64,000 nt of DNA, from contig NBIV01000032.1 of assembly GCA_003194525.1 (NCBI GenBank), forward strand, positions 1-64,000, written 5' to 3'. How positions within the stretch are numbered: the stretch's first letter is position 1; the number at the start of each line of letters is the position of its first letter. The notes beneath the pieces are model-generated. The model searched no databases. It had not been told where the DNA came from and saw only the letters and a list, made by a program, of their open reading frames with translations. Shown here one piece after another: positions 41,410 to 51,257 of the stretch. This DNA comes from Gracilariopsis chorda. Taxonomy: Eukaryota; Rhodophyta; Florideophyceae; Gracilariales; Gracilariaceae. A program made the position numbers and the translations under genes.

Positions 41410-41639
41410 ATGTTGCGGTCACTTCTCCAAACATATCCAATGCGTCCCGCGAGTAAACGAATTTCGTTGGACCTGTTCTCCACACTACGAGAATCTTTTT
41501 AGGATTGGAAGAAGCCGGACGAGGCGTGACCGGGATCTCCCCAATGACCTATGCGGCACCTACTGGTGTCTCCTTTGTAATTGGTGCCGTCGTTCTCATG
41601 TTTGGTATCATAATTCCACTGACAATTCTAGTGAGTTGA
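41410..41639 (+). CDS. Possible small single-pass membrane protein (two exons)
   Basis: This is a tentative model: exon 1 is 41410-41452 from an ATG, exon 2 is 41503-41639, joined over a 50-bp intron with donor GTAAAC and acceptor TTTTTAG. The product would be about 59 residues: a basic N terminus (MLRSLLQTYPMRPARLEEAG) and a strongly hydrophobic C-terminal helix (GVSFVIGAVVLMFGIIIPL). It looks like a small inner-membrane or respiratory-complex subunit, but I cannot assign a family. A further 5' exon is possible, since TTTCCGCAG precedes the frame at about 41390-41398. The hydrophobic segment is the evidence; the exon limits are inference. Confidence 0.35.
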
Positions 41640-42410
41640 ATAACCATGGCTAATGTTTGGTGCAGAAGGATTGAGAGAAGCGATTCAGATGACTAACAAG
41701 TTCCCCATGGCGTACCGCACCACAGGTCGTTAAGAACAAGAAGATATTTGCTCGGCAGGAGTGAAACCGCTTTTGATATCCTTTCACATCTTGTACGTTG
41801 GAAGGAATCCCAGTCGCTAGGGACTGCTTGAAACTCCTAACGAAATACTGGAGGGGAGTCGAAAGTGCTAAGGTATCAAGGTTACATACCAGAAGGGAGC
41901 CCCGGTTAATACTCTTGAGAGCATGTTACAGTAACATGTTCTACATTTGGTTCCCTGAACAGCATCTTGTCATGCAACTGACTGACTTAAGTGCTGCACG
42001 AGAGAAAAAGCAGAAGATTGCGGGCAACAGAGCGGACATCAGATGTAATCGTGGAACGAGAGAAAACTGGCAACAAGAAAGGTGGTCCCATCACTGCGAT
42101 TATACCAGCCGAAGAGAAACATATTTCATCATCGCAGAATTCAAATTGGAAGCTTCCCGGACGCTTATTACCTTCACTAATGCGCACGAGCGTTAATAAG
42201 AGCGAGACAGATCCCGCCAGTTCTTTTGATAATGCTCTGCAATATATCCATGGGGTACCGATTAAGTTCTCTCAGGGTATCTTGAGGTTTATGAGATCGC
42301 GTGCCCACATACCGCTATTAAACGTACAACAGACTAATACTATCGCAGGACAGGAAGTACATTTAGCATACAAGCTGGGTTGTTCAACCACGGCCAATTC
42401 GCAGTGCGCG
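41640..42410. other. Intergenic region, no gene recognised
   Basis: About 770 bp with overlapping open frames on both strands (41798-42196, 41991-42422) that open only at TTG or GTG and have no motif. Confidence 0.35.
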
Positions 42411-43085
42411 TCACTTGCTTGAGGTTGCTGAGCTCGGTAGGCTGTTGTCGCCTTTGGAGCCGGAGTGACGGACTACTCTTGAGAGCTGATAAAGATTGGT
42501 TAGCGCGACAAACACATTCGCACCAGCCAAGTTGTAGTTAATGGGATGGATGACAAAACTATATCGAGCTGCGCAAAAAGAGCCAAGATAAGCAATGACG
42601 TAACACTCTGTCAGAAACCTGATCAAAACTCAAAGTACAATTAGGGGCGAACTGTTGCGACTTACTCCAAACCATTCCAGTCATTGCCAAGACTAACATG
42701 AGAGGGCGTCGAGAAGTATTACTGTTAGCATCAAGTAAGTGAGATCTCGAACTGGTTGTCCGAGAACACGAGTAAAATGGAATTTGTAGTGTTACGCGTA
42801 CCTGTGCATTGCGGAATTGATACGTTCTCCACAGGACGCTTCATGTCTGATAAGCTAGCATAAACGAGTCCCCATTTCATTGTCGGTGCCCAGAAAAACA
42901 CTGTACACGAGAACCAACGATCGTTAGCATTCAGAGACTGCAGTTTTCTCATATCTGGTTTCCTGCTGCGGAACAAGGTCGTAAAAGCCGGGTGCCATTC
43001 TTGATCTCTTCTCTGAAAAACGCGACGTACCAGTTTTCAATCCAGCAGGATGTTCCCAAAGAGCTCGGAGTCGAGCAGCCGCCAT
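42411..43085 (-). CDS. MPC2: Mitochondrial pyruvate carrier subunit, MPC2-type (three exons)
   Basis: A protein of 116 residues from exons 43085-43031, 42900-42802 and 42607-42411, split by introns of 130 and 194 bp (donors GTACGT and GTACGC, acceptors GTACAG and GACAG); all junction phases fit. The product imports pyruvate across the inner mitochondrial membrane as a heterodimer. Family marks: LRALWEHPAGLKTVFFWAPT across the first junction (plant form WNHPAGPKT-FWAP), MKWGLVYASLSDMKRPVENV, then SFCAARYSFVIHPINYNLAG and ANVFVALTNLYQLSR. Length and helix layout are those of MPC2. The single open frames in this stretch are short, which hides the gene. It supplies substrate for the PDH enzyme encoded in the same window. 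Confidence 0.9.
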
Positions 43086-43658
43086 GTTATGTATTTTGTG
43101 CACCGACCGGAACGGGTTTAGGGGCTATTGACTTCTCTGGGAACGACAACGTCACAGGTTCTTTCGTACTGCTCGCGTCAGACACTCCGAAAAACAAGGC
43201 AAGTGGATGAAACAATCACTCTTTCTCAAGTGCCGTGCCGCTCCGAGTTCTTGATGCAAATAGATACACAGGTCCTGAGACCGTCGATGAGCACTTCTCA
43301 AAAAAAAGGTCCAGTTTTGAAGACACTGCTTTCCAAGTCTACAGTTTTGATGTACAGATACGTGTAGCTTTAGCTACTGCCTTCACCCCTTTGCAATTCT
43401 AAAGTCAAGGGCTTTGTAGGCTACTCTAGAACACCGAGGGTTCCTTCGAGCTCAAAGAGTAGATTGCATGAGTCGACAATCCTGGGGGGCCTCGATTCCG
43501 TTTGGCATGTTGAAAAAGGTGTGACCGCCCGCAATAGAACATTGAACCATAAACAAGAGTGAATGTTTTGCCTAATAAAGCAAAGTGCAAGAGCGCATCC
43601 TGCCCGTTAAGGACCACGTGCTAATCCGCCCTGGTGCTCTGCTTCGTTGACATTAAGC
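43086..43658. other. Divergent promoter region, MPC and plastid membrane protein genes
   Basis: These 573 bp separate two divergent ATGs. No gene, repeat or known promoter box was recognised. The frame at 42992-43210 on the plus strand is antisense to MPC exon 1 and is not a gene. Confidence 0.4.
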
Positions 43659-44381
43659 ATGAAAGACGCAAAAGAATGTGGCGCCTGCTTCTGCTGCAGC
43701 ACTTTGATTAGCCCACTGCATCGCACCGGAAAAAATTTCTCTATGCTTTTCGAGGCCGGTCGCCAGCGGAGGAAGTTGGCTCCGAGGGCTCGACGTGCAA
43801 AAATCGTTACGCTCCAATGCAAACAGACCAATGGTGAAGATGCATCACAACTTGACGGAGAACTGCGAGATTTATTCGACCGTTCTATCCGGGATGTCCC
43901 CATTGATGAGAACGAATTACGAAAATCAGACAGACGGGTTATGGAGGGAATCACAGAAACTGGGGTGTCAAGGATGAATGAAATTGTGAGCGACATGAAA
44001 GATAGCTTAAAAGGAGTCGAAGACGACGCAATTAATAGAGCAACTGCCATGATACAAGAGGAGACTGACGCATTGCTTTCAAAATATGAGGACCAAAGGT
44101 CTGATTTATTGAACAAGGTCAAGATGGATCGTAAAGTAATCCAGGAAGAATTCACAAAAATTGAGCAACTGGCAGGAAACATGGAGGAGAGAAGAGAAGG
44201 TGACGGGCAATCACTTAAGACCAAGGCTTTGCTCGTCTCTACAACGGCCTTCGTACTTGCTGCCTTATATTACGCTTGGAACGGGTTCGTAAACACGGAC
44301 CCCGCCGCTCTTACTAACGCGGCCGTTGATGCTGTGGTTGCGGCGGCTGCGGGTTACTTTTTGTCTAAACAACAGGATTGA
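43659..44381 (+). CDS. Predicted plastid membrane protein of unknown function, coiled-coil with C-terminal TM
   Basis: A protein of 240 residues. The open frame starts at a TTG; the ATG four codons in (43659) is used. Residues 1-55 are rich in Ser, Cys, Arg and Lys and poor in acids, like a plastid transit peptide. Residues 60-180 are acidic and helical with heptad-like spacing (MEGITETGVSRMNEIVSDMK, EDDAINRATAMIQEETDALL, DRKVIQEEFTKIEQL), probably a coiled coil. A transmembrane helix follows (ALLVSTTAFVLAALYYAW, 190-207), then a second hydrophobic stretch (NAAVDAVVAAAAGYFL). I do not recognise the family; the layout suggests a thylakoid or envelope protein with a stromal coiled coil. It converges on DnaJ with a 249-bp gap. 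Confidence 0.65.
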   Translation: MKDAKECGACFCCSTLISPLHRTGKNFSMLFEAGRQRRKLAPRARRAKIVTLQCKQTNGEDASQLDGELRDLFDRSIRDVPIDENELRKSDRRVMEGITETGVSRMNEIVSDMKDSLKGVEDDAINRATAMIQEETDALLSKYEDQRSDLLNKVKMDRKVIQEEFTKIEQLAGNMEERREGDGQSLKTKALLVSTTAFVLAALYYAWNGFVNTDPAALTNAAVDAVVAAAAGYFLSKQQD

Positions 44382-44630
44382 TTTGTATCGATTAGACAGG
44401 CCGCACGCTAACCGATCCAATCTTATCTACGGCTGCAGTCCAGGGGCTTTGATATCATCCCTAATAAACAGTACGTGAGAACGCCGAAGTTAGAATTACA
44501 TAGCACTAGGCAGGGTCTCAACATGTATTAGATCCGGAAGCACGCATCACTGCTATAAAGGCCAGCTCTCAACGCCCTGCTACTACGTCACAACGACCCG
44601 AAGCGGTTTACATTCGCTACGTCGTGGTTC

Positions 44631-45978
44631 CTACCCTTGAGCACACTGTACTCGTGGTTGTTCGTCATCGTCTTCATCGTAAGCAGTCCCATTCGCTTGA
44701 GGTTGTTTAACATGCTCGCGATCGAAATCGATCATGTGCACTTCGTCCACTTCCGCATGAGCCGGTGGTACGGGAAGTCGTGTTCGCGGACCCAAAACTC
44801 TCTCAAGCAGGTTGATCTGATCCGGTGACAAATGTTCAGGGAACTTAACAGAAAACTTCACGAACATGAACCCTCTTTCCATGGGATTCTTCCATATAGG
44901 CATACCTTCGTTCGGAATACTCTTCAACAAACCTGGAGTAATTACGGTACCTGGAGGAGAGCGAACATGCAACATTCGGCCATCAAGTTGCTCCACATAG
45001 AAGTCAGCGCCACACAACGCGTCGTTAAGAGAGATATCCTTCTCGAAAATGAGGTTGCTTTCCTTGCGAGTGAAAGTGTTGTGTTCCTCTTGTTTGAGCA
45101 CAACAATAACGTCTCCTGCGACAGCTCCTGGGTTAGCATTTGCTTCACCGGTGAAAGTGATCTTCTGACCATGTTGCATTCCCTTATCAACGTAGACCTC
45201 TAAAACCTTCCTCTCCTTGACGACCTTATCACCATTACAAGTTCCACAACGATACCTCTCCCTGATGGTTGAGCCAACACCCCGGCACGAGCGGCACGTA
45301 TTCTGTACCTGCTGAACCATGCCTGGGCCAATCTGGTTTAAAGTGACTTGAATGCCTCTGCCTTGGCAGACAGGACAAGTTTGTATGGCATCCGGTCTGC
45401 TGGCACCTATTCCGTCGCAGGTCTTGCACACTCTGTTCCGAATAATTGCTAGCTTGCTTGTCTTTCCCTTGTAGAGATCTTCCAGTGTAACACGGAGACT
45501 GTGGACGACGGGTTCTCCTTTCTTCGGGCCACGAGACATTCCGCCTCCGAACATGGCACTGAAGAGATCGTGTGCGTCTGCAGGTCCACCGCCTCCATCA
45601 CGCAGTCCTTCCTCTCCGTATTCGTCGTACACTTGTCGCTTTTCCTCATCGCTAAGAACCTCAAAGGCGGTAGTAATCTCCTTGAACCGTTCCTCATCAC
45701 CTCCACGATCAGGATGGTGCGTCATGGCGAGTTTTCGGTATGCCTTCTTTATCTGGCTGAGTGATGCTTCTTTCTCGACTCCCTTTTCGGGCACAAATGG
45801 TTAACAAGAGAAAACGTTAGAAATGGTGCGTAAGGAACACATGTCGCAATGACTAAGATGTAGTGTGTATGTATGCACTTACCAGAAGCTCGTAGTATCG
45901 GTCATTGTCGACTTTGCGACGCCTGCCGCCCATACCGCCCATACCCATACCCTCCATTCCCGGAAAGCCTCCGAACAT
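44631..45978 (-). CDS. DnaJ/Hsp40 type I co-chaperone (DNAJA/YDJ1-like), two exons
   Basis: A protein of 415 residues from exons 45978-45883 and 45782-44631 with a 100-bp intron (GTAAGT ... GAAAAG). The J domain starts at about 26 (DRYYELLGVEKEAS across the junction), with the HPD motif at 55-57 that stimulates Hsp70 ATPase. A short GGG linker follows, then four zinc-binding repeats (CKTCDGIG, CPVCQGRG, CRSCRGVG, CGTCNGDK; the last departs from CxxCxGxG), then the peptide-binding C-terminal domain. The first exon adds a Met/Gly-rich start (FPGMEGMGMGGMGGRRRK). It ends in CAQG where plant and yeast relatives carry a farnesylated CaaX box such as CAQQ; Gly at the last position makes prenylation uncertain. 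Cytosolic Hsp70 partner. Confidence 0.95.
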
Positions 45979-47659
45979 TTTGAAGTTGAGACGAGAGAAG
46001 TGAAAATGAAACTTGAACTTTGGTAAGCGCGACTGTTGAACACAAGAGTATCAGAAGACGGCTTGGTACGAAAGGAGGGCGCTAAACTTGAAACAGAGAA
46101 GGAGTTAGAGAATTAGTAGAGAGAACAATCACCGCAGCGTGGAGCTGAAGTGATTCGGAATGAATACTAATACAGTCTTCGTAGAAGGTGCTGTGCAACA
46201 CTAATGCAACAACAGCAAAAGGGAATGCGCTGGAAGGGAAGTGTAGGGGAAAAGCGCGTATGGGGGGGAAGGCAGCGGAAGGAACGTCGAGGGTGGGGAA
46301 CGTCCGGCGGCGTCAATGAAATGTGCGACGAGACGCTTGCTTGCGACTCCGTGCGGCTGTTGAAACGGATCCAAGAGGGCGGAACGAAACGCCTGGAAGC
46401 ATGCCGCGCTGGCGGGGGCACAGAAGCCGTTTTCGGCGGAAGGTGCTATTCGACGGCACACTTCCAGACATCCGCCGCGGCGTTGAGAACCTTCGAGAAG
46501 TTACGTCGCACACTTGCCGCCAGTCTATTGGCGCGCTGCGACGGCGCTGCCCCCATAAGTTGCCACGGCGCACTGCTGCGGCGCACGCCGTGCCGCTCGT
46601 TCGCACTACACGTGGGTCGCCGCTGGCTGCCCACCGCCGGTGTGATACAGAATGTTTGGTGCGATAGGCACATGTGCGCTCAACTTGCACAATGCCAGCT
46701 ATTCCAGCCAGCGCATCCAAATTGTCAAGATTGCCCGCACAGGCAACCGTCAGCAACTGCCCTGTTTTCGCAACAAGAGTTCAATGGAATGCCATGCGGT
46801 GCGGGAATTCCTACCTACCCCGTGACGTCCCTCTCTGTCAACGGTAGCTACGCCTTACCCACGATACCCAGTGTGGAGCAATCAGCAGTGGGACGCCACA
46901 CTGGCAATCTTTTCTATGTCTTTCTGCTGCAGATCGTAAGCCTACGGTCATGGTGGTAACATACTGCAATGCTGTTCACCATCTTGTGACCGATGGAGTT
47001 TTATGTCTGGCGTAATTGCTGTCAACATCCTGTTTCGACACACTTTTCCAAGTGACACATACAAGCGTAGCATCACTATCGTGGCTCTCTTCAGTGTGAC
47101 CACAGCTGTCCAAGAATATGCGTATACAACGTCAACGCGCGATTGCATCACATAGTAACGCCGGGATGAGTTTGGCATCCATCCCACCAGTGATGGATTC
47201 GAACATGAAGCTCATGAAGCTTGAAGTTAAGCTTTATAAACTCAGGCGTTTGGATTCAGATCATCAACTCGTGGGTTGACATTACTTTCAAACGCCCTGC
47301 ATAGGCACATCTTCTCCTTCGCACCACAGCTGTGTCACCAACCCTTATCTTTTCATCACACACAGCAAGAGCGCGTGCATGTCATACTTCCGTTCCTTAT
47401 TGCTTTTCGTATGCACCTTTGCTTTCCTTTGACCTCTCGGCAAACTGGATGCCTTTAAATTGCTTCAACCACGGCTGCCAGTTGTACCCTTCGCAGAACC
47501 CTGGGCTGAAACTCCGTGGGAATCGAAAGCTTGTAGAAATGGTCTGTTCGGGACAAAGGACCAAGAGGGCACTGCAGGTTCATGATTTCGCCTTTGCTAA
47601 GCTGTCTTTGATTGTTCTCAGAGCTCTTCGCATCACGAATGTTCTTTCATTTCCCCTTT
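45979..47659. other. Region upstream of DnaJ and downstream of PRP19
   Basis: About 1.7 kb. The first part is the DnaJ promoter and leader and is GC-rich from 46240 to 46640. The only long frame is the doubtful one at 46204-46959. From 46960 to 47659 I see no gene. Confidence 0.35.
46204..46959 (+). CDS. Hypothetical protein, doubtful ORF
   Basis: A 251-residue ATG frame in GC-rich DNA divergent from DnaJ (225 bp between the two ATGs). The composition is odd for a folded protein: Gly/Arg/Lys-rich start, many Cys and Ala, no domain. Long frames arise easily by chance in GC-rich DNA, and a shorter frame overlaps on the other strand (46313-46756). Confidence 0.25.
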   Translation: MQQQQKGMRWKGSVGEKRVWGGRQRKERRGWGTSGGVNEMCDETLACDSVRLLKRIQEGGTKRLEACRAGGGTEAVFGGRCYSTAHFQTSAAALRTFEKLRRTLAASLLARCDGAAPISCHGALLRRTPCRSFALHVGRRWLPTAGVIQNVWCDRHMCAQLAQCQLFQPAHPNCQDCPHRQPSATALFSQQEFNGMPCGAGIPTYPVTSLSVNGSYALPTIPSVEQSAVGRHTGNLFYVFLLQIVSLRSWW

Positions 47660-49180
47660 TCATGAGGACGGCGCGCCAAACTTGCGCAGTATCCCATCAG
47701 TACCACCGACAATAATACACGAAGCCTGTTCGCCCCACGCAATCCCCAGACGACCATCGCTCGTCCCGGACACCTTCAGGCGTGCAAAGATCTTTGCTTT
47801 CTTCTTAGCGCCGAAAATATTCATACCTGAAGTTCCCACAACACATCCAAACTCACCATACTCATCCAATGCCACGCCCGACGCCCCGTCCATAGGCACG
47901 CTCCCCACAATTCCTTGCTTCCGCAAGTCCCACACTGTTGCCTCCTCTGGCTGGACTGTTACCATGTAGTACCCTTTCTCGCTCATCACGATCTGCTGCA
48001 CATGCTTTGATTTCAGTTCAACTACAGGTTTGAGGCTGGAAAGTTCCCACATGCGTATACCTTTCTCAGCTCCAGTTGCAAACAACAGCCCATCGGGATG
48101 AATCGCGCCGCAGCTGATAGAATCCTTCGCGCTACCAAGTACAACACCGTCTTCAATATTCCGCCATTCGTATCCGTTTGGACGGCAGCAGAACAACATA
48201 CTTTTTAACGGATGTCGCTGGACGTCTTGTACTGGATCTGCACCATCGATGATTGTTTTGCATTTCATACTCTCGTCCCAGACCTTAATAACACCATCCC
48301 TGCCACCTGTGAATAGCCACTCGTCCAAGCAGATTGAAAGAACACCGTCTGCATGAGCATCTTCTGTATGTGAGACTGTCATGTCCGGTTTGACGACATG
48401 TACCTTTCCGCTGCTACAACCGGCAAAAATGTTTCTTTCGTGCACGCACAAAGCTCCCACATGGACCTCTGCACCATCCACGGCTGTTTGTCCGAGTTCC
48501 GCAAAAGATGAGATGACATCACTACCTGGAGCTGCGCTCTTACGAGCCTTCCGACCTTCCTGTAGCTCTGTTGCAAGTTTTCGTGCTTGTTCAACTAAGC
48601 CTTCGGGAAGACTAATAATTCCGTTTTCACTTTGATCAGCCTGTGATTGATTATCTTGATTAACTTCTTCTTTGTCTTTTTTCTGTTCTGGCTTCTCATC
48701 TGCAGAATGCTGCAATTCAATGCTATCTGCTTTGTTCTCATGATCGATGGCTTGCTGAGAAGCATTTTGCGCGTTTCCGTTTGGATTTAGATGGCTCCTC
48801 TTCAGCTCGTCTCTCTCGCGCTCCAGTTTAGCAATGAGGCGTTCACTTGCTTGACATCTGTAAAGAGCTGTAGCGAGTTCTTGTCTTGTGACGTGCAATC
48901 GCCTCTTCGCCGTATGTAGTTCAAGGATGACTCGATCCCACTCTGCACGGACGTGATCAAGGACATGCGGCATTGAACTCTTCTCAGGTGGAAGAGGGAG
49001 CACGTAACCCCCGCTCTTAACGGGCAACAAATCCGCTGTTGTCAAGGGTTCGCCTGTTTCTGGACATTTGTTCCCATTGACTGATAGTTCTTTCTCTATT
49101 AAAGCCCGTTCATATAGATGCCCGCTTTTCACAGATACCACTGGTTCCTTCGGTATGTTTCCGGATAGAGCGCAGTACAT
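47660..49180 (-). CDS. PRP19: PRP19: U-box ubiquitin ligase and spliceosome NineTeen Complex scaffold
   Basis: A protein of 506 residues from an ATG, intronless. Residues 1-68 are the U-box (MYCALSGNIPKEPVVSVKSG, KCPETGEPLTTADLLPVK). Residues about 75-130 are the Prp19 coiled coil that tetramerises (VLDHVRAEWDRVILELHTA, YRCQASERLIAKLERERDEL). A polar linker rich in Gln/Asp/Lys follows, then a seven-bladed WD40 propeller from about 220 to the end (DGVLSICLDEWLFTGGRDG, VQDVQRHPLKSMLFCCRPNG, AIHPDGLLFATGAEKGIRMW). It acts in the nucleus in spliceosome activation and DNA repair. It diverges from the caprin-like gene over 629 bp. Confidence 0.96.
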   Translation of the reverse strand: MYCALSGNIPKEPVVSVKSGHLYERALIEKELSVNGNKCPETGEPLTTADLLPVKSGGYVLPLPPEKSSMPHVLDHVRAEWDRVILELHTAKRRLHVTRQELATALYRCQASERLIAKLERERDELKRSHLNPNGNAQNASQQAIDHENKADSIELQHSADEKPEQKKDKEEVNQDNQSQADQSENGIISLPEGLVEQARKLATELQEGRKARKSAAPGSDVISSFAELGQTAVDGAEVHVGALCVHERNIFAGCSSGKVHVVKPDMTVSHTEDAHADGVLSICLDEWLFTGGRDGVIKVWDESMKCKTIIDGADPVQDVQRHPLKSMLFCCRPNGYEWRNIEDGVVLGSAKDSISCGAIHPDGLLFATGAEKGIRMWELSSLKPVVELKSKHVQQIVMSEKGYYMVTVQPEEATVWDLRKQGIVGSVPMDGASGVALDEYGEFGCVVGTSGMNIFGAKKKAKIFARLKVSGTSDGRLGIAWGEQASCIIVGGTDGILRKFGAPSS

Positions 49181-49809
49181 TATTCCTCAAACAAATTCTC
49201 TCTGAGTATAGAGAATATATGTGAAGATAATTTTGATTGATGATGACCGTCGGTACCCAAACAAGTCTTTCCGGGCAAGACGAAGCCCCCGGTTTGACAA
49301 AGAAAGATTGGCGTTTGCCCAGGTGCTTAACCTTGAAACATTACTGCAACGAAGAACTCCGCCCTCTGCAGACTAAAAAATGAAATGTGTCGCCTCTTGG
49401 GTGAATGCGAAAACATATATTTTGTGAGTTGATATGTTTAAAAACTTGAGAAGCAAATCGCTTCGAATTTGAATATCCTTCCGCAGCAGTGCTATCAGAG
49501 ACCTTCTTGGATCATTCGGAAATGGGATCTCAAATCTAGAATGTGTAGATCCCGCAACTGGGCTCACGGCGCGTTTGCTCGGTCCCTCCTCGGCTTGGAA
49601 GTGCCCAAGCACATGTTTGTTGGCCCTTCCCTTCCGGATCAACTCTTCGTAAAACCATCGTTGCAGACCCCTGCTTCATCAGGGCCTCCTGAGCCACCGT
49701 TTGTCGCCCTTAACACTCTCTTCAGTGCTCACCCTGTACCACTGCTACCTATATCGCTCATTCTTGACAGAGCGTAGCATCATTACGAAAGCAGTTAGAA
49801 CAGTCCAGT
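49181..49809. other. Divergent promoter region of PRP19 and the caprin-like gene
   Basis: These 629 bp contain a plus-strand ATG frame of 102 codons (49469-49777) that ends 32 bp before the caprin-like ATG. It has no known domain and is probably leader or chance. No promoter box stands out. Confidence 0.35.
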
Positions 49810-50823
49810 ATGGCAGACCGAGAGGTCATCGACGCCTGTCTCAAAGTCGTGTCGAACAGATGCCGTAACCTTCGCAAAGCAATAGATCGCGCGAAAACAT
49901 GGGAACAAGCAGCTGCAAAAGGACAGGACCTAAACGCAGAGCAATTGGAAAGTGTCAAGAGTTGTGTGAAGAAAGAGGCACTCCTAGCAGAGCTTCAAGA
50001 GATTCTTAAGAAACAGACTAGTATTGTTGAACGACCAGAACAGCAGGAGGAGAAACCGAAGATCAGTAAGCGGGCTGCTAAGGCAGCGAAAGCAAAAGAA
50101 AGACGGGCAAAGTCAGTCCGAAGTCAAGAAGAAAGCACCGCATCATCGATGGATGGAACGCAGAAAGATGATGATTCGGATAAAGCCCTTACTACTTCGC
50201 CCCGGGATGCCAAGAGCCCCGATTATTCAAAAGAGTCCTCAGCAGTAGCTGCGCCGTCGGAGCACCTCACGGCTGACAATCGGAGATTGGAAGCCGAGAA
50301 TCAGGCATTACGGCGAGAACTGGAAGACCTAAAGGAGTCTAAAGCAACCGAACAAAACGGGATGAAGAAAGAAAACGTCCGAAAGGTGCTGAACTTGTTT
50401 CATATCGTTGACTTTTTGCGCCAGCAGGGTTCCAGGGAGGCCCTTCATGGTTATGCAGCTTCACACCCAGAAACAATTGGCAATTTTGTCACGGAACTAG
50501 ACATGGATTTACTCTGCTATTTCAATGTCATGTTGACGTCTCCAAACGGAAACGTGCCTCATAACGAGGCCGTGGACGTTTCAACCCTTCACTGCCTGGA
50601 GTTCCTACAGAATTCTCAGCTGGATGCGTTCAAGGACACATCGTACGAGGCGCTCACCAGGATTGTTGACAAAATTTCATCTTGTCCCATTCTAACTGAA
50701 AGAGGTTTGGACGAACGAGCGAAAGCAGCGTTACAAAGTGAGAAATTTGTTCACGACGGCACGAATGGAAACGGGCCTGCCCATGAGGTTACCGATGCCA
50801 GGGCGAACGTTGCCATACCGTAA
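49810..50823 (+). CDS. Caprin-like coiled-coil protein
   Basis: A protein of 337 residues from an ATG. Residues about 8-68 (KVVSNRCRNLRKAIDRAKTW, GQDLNAEQLESVKSCVKKEA, LLAELQEILKKQ) resemble the N-terminal conserved region of caprins (KKVRNLEKRK ... G-x-x-LNxEQLxAV), the cytoplasmic RNA-granule proteins of animals. A basic stretch (SKRAAKAAKAKERRAKSVR) and a Ser/Asp-rich linker follow, then a short coiled coil (NRRLEAENQALRRELEDLKE) and a helical C-terminal domain (LFHIVDFLRQQGSREALHGY, ALTRIVDKISSCPILTERGL) I do not recognise. No RGG tail is present. The caprin link is by eye over about 60 residues; RNA-granule function would be inference. It converges on NAC beta (434-bp gap). Confidence 0.5.
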   Translation: MADREVIDACLKVVSNRCRNLRKAIDRAKTWEQAAAKGQDLNAEQLESVKSCVKKEALLAELQEILKKQTSIVERPEQQEEKPKISKRAAKAAKAKERRAKSVRSQEESTASSMDGTQKDDDSDKALTTSPRDAKSPDYSKESSAVAAPSEHLTADNRRLEAENQALRRELEDLKESKATEQNGMKKENVRKVLNLFHIVDFLRQQGSREALHGYAASHPETIGNFVTELDMDLLCYFNVMLTSPNGNVPHNEAVDVSTLHCLEFLQNSQLDAFKDTSYEALTRIVDKISSCPILTERGLDERAKAALQSEKFVHDGTNGNGPAHEVTDARANVAIP

Positions 50824-51257
50824 TTACCTTCGACTATTGATTTCCGCAGCATTTTTCGCGAAGATCATACATATACCTTGTGACTACTCGTCGTGGTCTA
50901 CTTTGTTACTACCAAGCGGTGTCGACAAGAACCATACACTTATACCAAGGGCTGCAGGCCACTCTACGATGAGTGGTTAATATTGGAGTAAAAATGCACG
51001 AAAGGGATACATGGGAAGATAATCATTGACTAAATAGGAAGAATCATTTTTGACATGCCGGGTATAAAACAGTGTGAAGTTACTCCAGCGATAAAGGTAC
51101 CTTGTAATACAGGTAGCGTGCGGCTAGTGTTGCATTAATATATCACCACGCCTTGTGAAGAAGGGATGTGCACAGACATGTGCAAGAGTGAAAAGTGCGC
51201 GAACTTTTTGACAGTTTACTACCAGAGCAGGCATCAGCAAGAGACGTCTCGGAGAGA
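50824..51257. other. Convergent intergenic region
   Basis: These 434 bp lie between the stops of the caprin-like and NAC beta genes. There is no gene; an AAGGTACCTT palindrome is at about 51096-51105. Confidence 0.4.

Noticed and set aside
41987-42422. Opposing frames on both strands next to the pyruvate carrier
   Set aside because: No domain; the plus frame opens at GTG. The real gene in this area is on the minus strand and spliced.
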